A stretch of DNA of 64,000 nt from Bdellovibrionales bacterium (GTDB lineage Bacteria > Bdellovibrionota > UBA1018 > CAIMNF01): NCBI GenBank assembly GCA_018266375.1, contig JAFEAO010000002.1:367175-431174 (forward strand). Direction: 5' to 3'. This document shows, one piece after another, positions 16,261 through 23,487 of the stretch. The translations under genes were made by a program, and so were the position numbers. The notes under the pieces were generated by a model. The model saw nothing but the letters and a program-made list of their open reading frames with translations. It made no database searches and was not told the origin of the DNA. How positions within the stretch are numbered: the first letter of the stretch is position 1; each line of letters starts with the position of its first letter.

Positions 16261-16661
16261 ATATGACCTCGAAGAACGTATTTACCCATGAACAAATCCC
16301 TCGTCTGAATTTTAAACTTCGCCATTTCTCTCCGATCCGTTTTCTCGTCGATCTTCACGTACGAACGGCACAGGAACGCTTGATGATCGACGTGAGCCAC
16401 CGCAAGACGGAGCTGCACCTTACCGTATCCGATATTATGCCACTTCATCTTGTAACCGTTCGCAATCGGGTTACCTCTAAGGTCCGTTGCCGGTCCCCAA
16501 AACTTCGGATTCCGGAATTGCGAATGCGGAGACGGCAGCCCGTCCTTTAAGAGTTCAGCGCTAGGCCGAATCTTGTTTTTGTATTCGGTAGAGGTAAATA
16601 CGCGTTTATGTTTTAAATCCAAATAACTCTGAAACGCCCATTCGGTGATCACGACATCCAT
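16257..16661 (-). CDS. probable HigB/RelE-like toxin
   Basis: A 134-residue basic protein, first gene of the pair. Its arrangement of strands (KVQLRLAVAHVDHQAFLCRSYVKI) and basic residues resembles RelE/HigB mRNA interferases, although I cannot align a full catalytic set by eye. Position supports the call: it is directly upstream of, and overlaps by 4 nt, an HTH antitoxin, and a strong palindrome lies 26 nt before its start. The alternative is an unrelated toxin family. Confidence 0.6.
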   Translation of the reverse strand: MDVVITEWAFQSYLDLKHKRVFTSTEYKNKIRPSAELLKDGLPSPHSQFRNPKFWGPATDLRGNPIANGYKMKWHNIGYGKVQLRLAVAHVDHQAFLCRSYVKIDEKTDRREMAKFKIQTRDLFMGKYVLRGHI

Positions 16662-16686
16662 CCATTTCTCACTTTCAATTATAACA

Positions 16687-16717
16687 AATTATAACATTAT
16701 ATAGCAATGTTATAATT
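16687..16717. promoter_or_regulatory. operator palindrome upstream of the HigB/HigA-like pair
   Basis: Perfect 12-bp arms, AATTATAACATT (16687-16698) and its complement (16706-16717), are separated by 7 nt. An extra half-site ATTATAAC lies at 16678-16685. The site is 26 nt upstream of the toxin start on the minus strand and overlaps any likely promoter, so it is a good candidate for the antitoxin operator. Confidence 0.65.
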
Positions 16718-16962
16718 TACTTACTCACGCTTATAGTGCAGTCCACATGCCAACACTTCCGCTCGCATGTCTCGATCTCAGCCCGGATTCAGATCCTATA
16801 AATTCAATTAAAACTGTTTAACAATTGGACACCCCGTCTACTATATAGACGAATTTGAGATTTACCCCCCTTTTGCCGATGAATAGATAGGGGTTTTATT
16901 GGATTAGAGGGTCTTTTAATATCCGATAAAATTACTCTGTTAATCTGACTCTGGCCACGATA

Positions 16963-17024
16963 TCCTATAGTTAGGGTTAAAGCGGTGAAAGACCGCGTGG
17001 GCACGGGGTGCTCGGGGGTTAAGT
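16963..17024 (+). promoter_or_regulatory. hairpin-rich 5' leader of the secreted-protein operon
   Basis: Three consecutive small hairpins precede the start codon. They are CCTA/TAGG (16964-16975), GCGGT/ACCGC with loop GAAAG (16982-16996), and GGGCAC/GTGCTC with a 3-nt loop and one G-U pair (16999-17013). A GGGGG ribosome-binding site follows. A TATAGT -10-like hexamer lies at 16966-16971. The G-rich leader is unlike the rest of this AT-richer region. I could not match it to a known riboswitch; it may control translation. Confidence 0.35.
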
Positions 17025-19127
17025 ATGAAAATTCAATTTCTATTTTTGTCGATGACGCTTGTTCTCGGAACGAGCTCGTATGCACAACTCAACAAATACG
17101 TTTCGGACACCGACTGTGAGAGCTCTCTCAAATGGAGCCAAGCGGTGAGCACCTTTTCACCCAACACGGCTTTCGTAAAATATTGCCAGGGACAAATCGA
17201 CTATCTCTTTTCAAAGTCTTCTAAAACCACTGCAGAGCAAAGCCACTTGAGCAAGATGACTATCGCTAAGTCAAGTGCATCCACTTCAAACCCCGGGGGA
17301 ATGAATGCAGCACTCAAGAACTACACTACTAACAAAACTGCGATGCAGTCCGCGACTTGCAAAGACCCAAAAAACCCACTTGCACAACCGACTCAACCGA
17401 TTAACGGTAAGTGCCTCCCAGGTTATACGATGGATATTAAATCCCCTACATCAGCAACAGGTGAATTGACCGGAACGGGCGTAACCGACAACTCTGGTTT
17501 AAAAGATCCTACTAGCAACAACCAAAAGCCTGAACAGGCAAAAGAGGTTGTGTACTCACAAATCAACGGCGTAGGTGTGAACGCCGACTTACAGAAACTT
17601 CGCGATAAGGCTACCGAGTACAACAACACGATTCTCAACCAGTCTAATACGTTGAACAGTGCAAAAACGACTTACACAAGCGATATGCAAAAGATTAAGG
17701 CTGCAGAAAAAACCGGAGCGACTGTAACCATCAATGGACAAGAATATACCGGTACCAAGCAAAAAGACGGCACATACAAATACGATGATGCTAAACAAGC
17801 GGCTAAGAAACCAGTCACTACGGCACAAAACAGTTTAGACACAACAAAGAGCCAAGCAAAAAAAGATGCAAAAGCTGAAATGAATCTCGAGCGTGAACTC
17901 GATATCGAAAACAAAAACAGCTCGGGTCAATACGGCGGTTTGTATAACGGTGCCGATAAAGGCAAGAGTGCTGTAATCAACAACACCATTCAGATGGGCG
18001 TGGGTCTTGCGAATCAAATTACTCAGACTGCTCTGGGAAATAAAGCGAGCAATGAACAACTGGCGCTCCAGTCGAAGGGATATAATGCCACCCAAGCCGA
18101 TGCAATTAACTCTCAAGTTAATGACATGAATAGTTCTCGCAAAGGGGCTCAAAAGATGGCGCTCGTAACAACTGCGGCTGCACTTATTCAAGGGAATCGC
18201 ACAAAAGAAATTTTGGCATCAAAAGCTAAAGTTACTGCAGCTTCAAATCGGGCATACCAAGATATTGCGGAAAAAACGATTAACCCTGCAACAGGTACCT
18301 GTACATCTAAATCGGGCGTCTGCTGGACAGCTGCTGAAGCACAAGCTGTGACTGCACAGGTGAACTACAACCGTGATCACGAACATCAGGCCCAAGATCA
18401 GCACGCATTTGAACAAGCTGCGGCGACCGCTCAAACGATGATGGCGGCTGCAAAACTCAACCAAGACGCCAACCAAATGAAGAAACAAGCTGAAATGATG
18501 GCGGCAATGGCTCAACAAACAACAGGAGGCACCTTCGCCTACAATCCAGGCACAGGTGGAGTCACCGACCCAGGCGGCAATCCTGACAACAATCCAAACA
18601 TCGATAACCAAGTCGTGACGACTGGCCCTGAAGCCGGTATCGACACGAGCGGTGATGGTCCGATCAACACCGACGCGGGTGACGGCGGCGTTGCTGGTCC
18701 TGCGGCCGATAAATTCAACGCAATGGATCCGAGCAAAAACGGTGGCGGCTCGGGCGCTCCACTCAATATGCAGGGTGGTAGCACTTCTGCGGCTAACGAC
18801 GCCAAAGGCGGCGACCAAGTTGCTCCAGGCAAAGCGCAAGCAGGCGGACAATACGCGGCGGGCGACAATGCGGGCGTCGGTTCTCGATTCTCTGCCGGCT
18901 CAAAAGGTCCTGCAGCGGACACGAGCTTCATGGATATGATGAAGAACCTGCTCGGCGGCGAAGACAAAGGCAATCACCAAGGCGTGGAAGCCATGGTGGA
19001 ACGTTCGGTGGCTTCAGATCAGCCATCGGTATTGAGCCGTAACAAAAACTTGTTCCAAGAAATCAGCAAGAGCTATCAAAAGAAATCAAGCGAAGGCGCG
19101 ATCGTCTTCAGTGGAGACCGCTCATGA
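17025..19127 (+). CDS. large secreted low-complexity protein
   Basis: A 700-residue protein with a clear signal peptide (cleavage after SSYAQ). The mature part has an N-terminal region with a few cysteines, a long Gln/Asn/Lys/Ala-rich helical middle that should form coiled coils, and a Gly/Asn/Asp-rich segment of about 120 residues (about 505-630) resembling a flexible linker. A short conserved-looking C-terminus follows. No enzymatic motif is seen. It overlaps the next gene by 4 nt (ATGA), so the two are translationally coupled. A surface or extracellular role is inferred; family unknown. Confidence 0.75.
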   Translation: MKIQFLFLSMTLVLGTSSYAQLNKYVSDTDCESSLKWSQAVSTFSPNTAFVKYCQGQIDYLFSKSSKTTAEQSHLSKMTIAKSSASTSNPGGMNAALKNYTTNKTAMQSATCKDPKNPLAQPTQPINGKCLPGYTMDIKSPTSATGELTGTGVTDNSGLKDPTSNNQKPEQAKEVVYSQINGVGVNADLQKLRDKATEYNNTILNQSNTLNSAKTTYTSDMQKIKAAEKTGATVTINGQEYTGTKQKDGTYKYDDAKQAAKKPVTTAQNSLDTTKSQAKKDAKAEMNLERELDIENKNSSGQYGGLYNGADKGKSAVINNTIQMGVGLANQITQTALGNKASNEQLALQSKGYNATQADAINSQVNDMNSSRKGAQKMALVTTAAALIQGNRTKEILASKAKVTAASNRAYQDIAEKTINPATGTCTSKSGVCWTAAEAQAVTAQVNYNRDHEHQAQDQHAFEQAAATAQTMMAAAKLNQDANQMKKQAEMMAAMAQQTTGGTFAYNPGTGGVTDPGGNPDNNPNIDNQVVTTGPEAGIDTSGDGPINTDAGDGGVAGPAADKFNAMDPSKNGGGSGAPLNMQGGSTSAANDAKGGDQVAPGKAQAGGQYAAGDNAGVGSRFSAGSKGPAADTSFMDMMKNLLGGEDKGNHQGVEAMVERSVASDQPSVLSRNKNLFQEISKSYQKKSSEGAIVFSGDRS

Positions 19128-20497
19128 ATACGATTCGTTACCTACTCTCCCCTGTTCTTTGTGTATTGGCGTTGCAGTTTCCGGTTACGGCCCACGCGCG
19201 TGGTGCGGCGGCTAAGGCAGCGAGCGAAAAGTTCCATCAAACTTGCGATCAGACTCTAAGTAAAAACAACGCGGGCGATATTTCTCTTGGCGATTGTAAA
19301 AAGGCCGAACTCGCCGACAAAGTAAACAAGAACCAAGCTGCCGCTTCAGTTGTATACGGGGTAATGGCGGGTACGGCGGCAGTGCTTACTGTCATCTCTT
19401 ATTTGCACACTCCTTGGAGTGAAGCGGCCGCACAAGCAGCCCGTGTTGCGTGTATCGCAATGGGCGCCGGTGCCATGGTTAAAAACATGGTCGACTCATC
19501 ATTGCTCAACAAAGCCGGTGACGATATTGTGGGGAGCTACGCATCTACCGTCAATGGCGTGGTCAAAGGCGGAGCCGCACTCGGAGGCATGCAGGTTGTG
19601 ACCCATAGCAAAGCTGCACTGGCGTTTATTAAAGAAGGGAGCTCGGCTACGACCGGCGGCGCTTCCAACACAACCAACAATAACACCGGTAAAGCCTGCC
19701 TTGCCACCACGATCGCTGTTGGCGTCATGTTGAGCAGCTCAATCTCTGCGGCTTCAAACGCAAAAAATGCTCTCATCGTTTCGACCAATTCAGCGAATAA
19801 CCAAATGCAAGCCTCTCAAAAGACAGCGAGTTTTGCGCTGACCGCTCCAAGTGGTCCAAAGGCTCCGGACAATAACGTAAAAGCTCCAAACAACAACGCT
19901 GCGGTTGAATACGCTTGCGATAGCAAAAGCGGTAATGATTACTTGAAGTGCTCACTTCAAGGCGATCCTGATGCACTGGCCATGATCGCTCAACCTGGTG
20001 TTTTGGACTCCATGAATAAAGCCCTCGGCGGTAAAAACCTCGGAGACTTCGCAAAAGGCTACAACGGCGAAACTCAGCAAGATCTCGCAAACTACGTCGG
20101 AGCCGGTCTCGGCATGGGCGGCAGTGCAATGGGCGCGATCATGGACGCCAACAGCAAGACTGCAAAAGTGCTCGGCATCACCGACGCCTACAAACCAAGT
20201 GCGTTCGCCTCTGCAAGTGGTGGCTCAGGCTCTACCGGCGGCAACAGTGACGACATGAGTAAGATGATGAGCGATCTCATGAAACAAATGAACCCAAGCG
20301 ACGACGGATTGGGCGCGCAGCGTGATCCTGCCGGCGAAATTTCCTTCCGGCAAATGGACTTGCTCTCTCCAGAGCAAGTGGCCGAACGCAAAGACATCAG
20401 TCTCTTCTCCCGCATCCAGTATCGGATGCAGAAAAACTCGACAAATCTCGAGCAAATGCATTGGAGAACGGACCAGCCGCAAGCGCCGGGACAATAG
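19124..20497 (+). CDS. secreted protein coupled to the preceding gene
   Basis: A 457-residue protein with a signal peptide ending AHARG. It has one or two hydrophobic stretches (VVYGVMAGTAAVLTVISYL; GKACLATTIAVGVMLSSSISAA) and Ala/Gly/Asn-rich linkers, so it may sit in or pass through a membrane. The final 34 residues (QVAERKDISLFSRIQYRMQK onward) look more ordered. The 101 bp that encode them are duplicated about 1.3 kb downstream, beyond the MNT-HEPN cassette. It is probably a partner of the 700-residue protein. No family is recognised. Confidence 0.75.
   Translation: MNTIRYLLSPVLCVLALQFPVTAHARGAAAKAASEKFHQTCDQTLSKNNAGDISLGDCKKAELADKVNKNQAAASVVYGVMAGTAAVLTVISYLHTPWSEAAAQAARVACIAMGAGAMVKNMVDSSLLNKAGDDIVGSYASTVNGVVKGGAALGGMQVVTHSKAALAFIKEGSSATTGGASNTTNNNTGKACLATTIAVGVMLSSSISAASNAKNALIVSTNSANNQMQASQKTASFALTAPSGPKAPDNNVKAPNNNAAVEYACDSKSGNDYLKCSLQGDPDALAMIAQPGVLDSMNKALGGKNLGDFAKGYNGETQQDLANYVGAGLGMGGSAMGAIMDANSKTAKVLGITDAYKPSAFASASGGSGSTGGNSDDMSKMMSDLMKQMNPSDDGLGAQRDPAGEISFRQMDLLSPEQVAERKDISLFSRIQYRMQKNSTNLEQMHWRTDQPQAPGQ
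20373..20473 (+). repeat. 101-bp direct repeat, copy 1 (inside gene 3' end)
   Basis: Copy 1 encodes the C-terminal segment of the secreted protein, from QVAERKD to WRTD. It matches 21675-21775 at 96 of 101 positions with no gaps. Of the five differences, three are synonymous in this frame and the other two fall in one Ala/Thr codon, so both copies were under coding selection after they split. The two copies bracket the MNT-HEPN cassette. Confidence 0.9.
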
Positions 20498-20566
20498 ACG
20501 TCATTACGAAGCTTCCCGAACCCGCTGAGTTCATGATAACTCGGCAAAACACTATATTATCAATAG

Positions 20567-20612
20567 GTTAACTAATACTTAAAAGTATTAGTTAACAATA
20601 CAATTGTATTGT
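20567..20612. promoter_or_regulatory. double palindrome upstream of the MNT-HEPN cassette
   Basis: Two perfect palindromes lie back to back: arms GTTAACTAATACTT and complement (20567-20580, 20583-20596, spacer AA), then the 18-bp palindrome ACAATACAATTGTATTGT (20595-20612). They end 12 nt before the MNT start at 20625. The winged-helix N-terminus of that protein is the obvious candidate to bind here, giving autoregulation. Confidence 0.65.
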
Positions 20613-20624
20613 AAAATAATACAC

Positions 20625-21215
20625 ATGAACTCTCTGACCAGCATTCTAGGATCAAAAAGCAGAGCCTCGTTGTTTGCGCTCTTATTCGATCAACCCGGGA
20701 AAGAGCTTTACTTAAGGGAACTCCATCGCGAATCGGGCCTCTCTCTCAGACCCATTCAACAAGAACTCAATAAACTGGAAAAAATCGGGCTCATAAAAAC
20801 GAGGAAAGACGGAAACAGGCTTTATTACAGTGCTAATACCGCGCACCCGATTTTTCCGGAGATCAGGAGCCTCGTTGAAAAAACGATGGGGTTCCGGGCC
20901 CTCCTTACCGAAGCGTTAACCGGCCATGAAATCAATCTTGCGTTTATTTTCGGCTCCGTCGCTTCGGACAAAGCACGTCCCGAAAGCGATCTTGATTTGT
21001 TCGTTGTCGGCGGACTTGGGTTACGAAATCTCACTAAACTTCTCAGTGGGCTTTCGGAACGCATCGGCCGCGAAATCAACCCCCATTCTATGACATTGAG
21101 CGAGTTCAAGAAAAGACTGTCATCCAAGGACCACTTCATAACGAGTGTCGCAGGATCTGAAAAAACGTTTATCATCGGAGACGAAAATGAGCTTAGAGCT
21201 TTGGGTAAAAAATGA
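20625..21215 (+). CDS. winged-helix/MNT nucleotidyltransferase antitoxin
   Basis: A 196-residue two-domain protein. Residues 1-80 form a winged helix of the ArsR/MarR-like kind (ELYLRELHRESGLSLRPIQQELNKLEKIGLIKTRKDGNRLYYS). The rest is a minimal nucleotidyltransferase with the catalytic pattern FIFGSVASDKARPESDLDLFVVG (GS...DxD). MNT proteins of this type neutralise HEPN toxins by adding AMP to them. Here the fused DNA-binding domain suggests self-repression through the upstream palindromes. The ATG at 20625 is preferred over a TTG inside the palindrome. Confidence 0.88.
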   Translation: MNSLTSILGSKSRASLFALLFDQPGKELYLRELHRESGLSLRPIQQELNKLEKIGLIKTRKDGNRLYYSANTAHPIFPEIRSLVEKTMGFRALLTEALTGHEINLAFIFGSVASDKARPESDLDLFVVGGLGLRNLTKLLSGLSERIGREINPHSMTLSEFKKRLSSKDHFITSVAGSEKTFIIGDENELRALGKK

Positions 21216-21621
21216 TTGGTTAAAGCCGCATAAAACCAGCAAGCAAGAAATCGAGGGACTTTTATCGATCGTGGATCGTGAACTCAAGGATTGCCAAATC
21301 GATGGGATTTCATCGGATGGAAAATTCAATCACGCGTATCGGGCGGCATTGACCCTTGCCACGTCGCTTTTGTACGCATCAGGATTCGCGCCTTCTCGCG
21401 GGCAGTCTCATCATCACAGAACCATCGAGTCAATTCCGGAGATTCTCGGACCTGATACCAAAGATGACACTGCATATTTGCAAAACTGCAGGGCCAAAAG
21501 AAACGCGGCCGAATATGATTCAGCCAACGAAACGAGCGAGTCTGAAGCTCAGGAGCTTGCGGAGTTCGCGAAAGAATTCGACAAAAACGTACGGACTTGG
21601 CTAAAAAACCAAGGTTACTAG
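21187..21621 (+). CDS. HEPN-domain toxin
   Basis: A 144-residue helical protein of the HEPN superfamily. The segment CRAKRNAAEYDSAN near residue 110 matches the RxxRNxxxY variant of the HEPN active-site helix, as in SAV_6107-like HEPN proteins. It starts inside the MNT gene (29-nt overlap), so the pair is co-expressed. Members act as RNases, and are held inactive by their MNT partner. The start at 21187 is preferred over an earlier GTG-type start because it fits the domain boundary. Confidence 0.82.
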   Translation: MSLELWVKNDWLKPHKTSKQEIEGLLSIVDRELKDCQIDGISSDGKFNHAYRAALTLATSLLYASGFAPSRGQSHHHRTIESIPEILGPDTKDDTAYLQNCRAKRNAAEYDSANETSESEAQELAEFAKEFDKNVRTWLKNQGY

Positions 21622-21674
21622 CCTAGAACGGCTCGCGAACTCTACAACTCATGCGTTAGGATAGTCCTGATCCA

Positions 21675-21796
21675 AGCAAGTTACCGAGCGCAAAGACATC
21701 AGTCTCTTCTCCCGCATCCAGTATCGGATGCAAAAAAACTCGACAAATCTCGAGCAAATGCATTGGAGGACGGACACCGCTCCTTCTTCGCAGTAA
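21675..21796 (+). pseudogene. orphan 3' end of a copy of the upstream secreted-protein gene
   Basis: This contains the second copy of the 101-bp repeat (21675-21775), followed by a different but intact ending that would read DTAPSSQ and stop at 21794-21796. The frame is closed upstream by a TGA three codons before the repeat, so no protein can start here. It is therefore a gene remnant: the original 3' end left behind when the MNT-HEPN cassette arrived, or the tail of a lost paralogue. Confidence 0.8.
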
Positions 21797-21954
21797 GTTC
21801 CATAGAGTTTCCACACTCTAAAATGTGGCTCCAATCAGCGACTGAGTGGCACCATCGCACGGCGCGCAAACTCGCGCTCGTGCGTTGAGTTCAAATATGT
21901 TCATGCTTTTTTGGCCTAAGCCTTGCTACTATTTAGGGCGGAGACAGAACCAAT

Positions 21955-22758
21955 ATGAGCACTTTCCGAGTAAGCTGTTTAATCAGTCTAGTTTTACTCG
22001 CATTACCACAAATTGCACTCGCGCAAGCGATGCAAACGCAGGGTCAATCGCAAACCACCACACCACAAGTTGCCGCACCAGTAGCGCTCATCTACAACGG
22101 TCCGGGTGTGTGCGAAGAAGGTTGTGCCGACGCCGCTGCCGACGTCGCGAAAATGGCCGGACTCACCCCGCGCTTTGTTGCGCCGGATGCTCTCGACTAC
22201 AACTCCAAGCCCGCTGACGTTCAAAAACTTTATCAGGACGTAAAAGTTTGGATTCAACCCGGCGGCATCGGCAACGAAGCGCTCTACACCATGACCGACC
22301 GGATGGTCGACGAGCTCGATAAATTTATTAAAAACGGCGGAGGCTACGTCGGCTTCTGCGCCGGCGCTTTCATGGCGACCACCTACATCGGTCGTCGCGG
22401 CTTAGGAATGGACATCTTTCCGGGTCAGAGTATAGCCTTCCCGTACTGGCCGGTTCGTTACGATCTCGATTACACCCTTCAGGAAGTCAATTGGAACGGC
22501 AAAAAGCGTTACGTATTTTTGGAAGGCGGCCCCTACCTGATCTACGACGAACGCGATAAAAATATCGAGACCATCGCCACATTCCCAAGCGGCGCGGTCG
22601 CGGCGGCGCGGGCGACTTACGGCAAAGGCAGGGTCTACATCACCGGTCTCCATCCTGAAGCGCCAACCATTTGGACGACCGAAGACAATATTAAAGACCC
22701 AGACGGCAGTGATCGCGACCTCGCCATCGAGATGATCCAGTGGGCAGCTCAACGGTAA
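21955..22758 (+). CDS. secreted class I glutamine-amidotransferase-like (BPL_N) protein
   Basis: A 267-residue protein with a signal peptide (cleavage after ALAQA). The mature domain is a class I amidotransferase/flavodoxin-like fold of the kind found at the N-terminus of some biotin-protein ligases. It has QPGGIGNEALY, the nucleophile elbow GGGYVGFCAGAFMA and the histidine motif ITGLHPEAPTIW. No synthetase partner is fused, and the substrate is unknown. Its location outside the cytoplasm is unusual for an amidotransferase. The stop codon TAA is part of a 20-bp repeat. Confidence 0.82.
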   Translation: MSTFRVSCLISLVLLALPQIALAQAMQTQGQSQTTTPQVAAPVALIYNGPGVCEEGCADAAADVAKMAGLTPRFVAPDALDYNSKPADVQKLYQDVKVWIQPGGIGNEALYTMTDRMVDELDKFIKNGGGYVGFCAGAFMATTYIGRRGLGMDIFPGQSIAFPYWPVRYDLDYTLQEVNWNGKKRYVFLEGGPYLIYDERDKNIETIATFPSGAVAAARATYGKGRVYITGLHPEAPTIWTTEDNIKDPDGSDRDLAIEMIQWAAQR

Positions 22759-22774
22759 CGGGTGCCTTTTGGTT
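22755..22774 (+). repeat. REP-like repeat, copy 1
   Basis: GTAACGGGTGCCTTTTGGTT. The TAA at 22756-22758 is the stop codon of the amidotransferase-like gene. Copies 2 and 3 are at 23468-23487 and 24877-24896 on the minus strand; only the tenth base varies (G, T or A). Confidence 0.85.
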
Positions 22775-22806
22775 CAGATTGGCGTTATTATTGCTTAATT
22801 GCGGTA

Positions 22807-23457
22807 ATGACATTGCGCAGTTCGATTAAGACAAATTTTTTTCCTTACTACCTTAGAGTTTTTTCCAATAACAACGAGCATTTTCGACTTCCTCTTTCCG
22901 AAATGTGGGAGTTAATCGAATCAGAATGTTTTGCATTGAGTACGAAATTCGGAGCTGAGATCCACGCGGCCGTGCTTTTGCCGATTTCCTTTCAGGCGGT
23001 TGCCACATTCCCAGAAGAGCCGATCGGGACGTTCTCAAAAGAGTTTTTCAGAGAAATCACCAAGCGTTCAAATCGCAGGACCGGTACAAGCGGAAGAATC
23101 TTCTCCAGCCGCTACCATCGAAGTTCAATACAAACATCACAGCATTACAACTACTTGATTAACTATCTCTACTCGCGGCCGGTCAGCCAAAACCTTGCTC
23201 GTTTTGCTGAAGAATACCCTTACAGTACCTTGTCGGGCCTGGTCGGAAATTCTAAACTTGGAATACCCCTTCGTAAAACAACGGCGGATTACGAACACGT
23301 ATTTCATAACCACCTGTCTCAAGAATGGCGGAACCTGCTAAATACGGAAATACCAAAATCGGTCAGAACCAACATTGAGAAAGGACTGAAAAAAGAAATT
23401 TTTGCGCTTCTAAAAGATCGGCTTACGAGAAAACGTCCGACTTTCGGATTCTCGTGA
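22807..23457 (+). CDS. Y1-transposase-like protein lacking the HUH motif
   Basis: A 216-residue protein with the outline of a REP-associated Y1 transposase: the helix around the usual tyrosine is present (QHYNYLINYLYSRPV). The strand that should carry His-x-His reads AAVLLPISFQAVATFP, with Ser and Gln in place of the histidines. It is therefore unlikely to cut DNA, but may still bind it. It lies between two inverted copies of the 20-bp repeat (22755-22774 and 23468-23487). A longer start at 22762 is possible. Confidence 0.65.
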   Translation: MTLRSSIKTNFFPYYLRVFSNNNEHFRLPLSEMWELIESECFALSTKFGAEIHAAVLLPISFQAVATFPEEPIGTFSKEFFREITKRSNRRTGTSGRIFSSRYHRSSIQTSQHYNYLINYLYSRPVSQNLARFAEEYPYSTLSGLVGNSKLGIPLRKTTADYEHVFHNHLSQEWRNLLNTEIPKSVRTNIEKGLKKEIFALLKDRLTRKRPTFGFS

Positions 23458-23467
23458 CGCAAACTTC

Positions 23468-23487
23468 AACCAAAAGGAACCCGTTAC
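23468..23487 (-). repeat. REP-like repeat, copy 2
   Basis: Minus-strand reading GTAACGGGTTCCTTTTGGTT. Its TAA (23484-23486) is the stop codon of the PilZ/HD gene. With copy 1 it forms an inverted pair round the degenerate Y1 gene. Confidence 0.85.
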
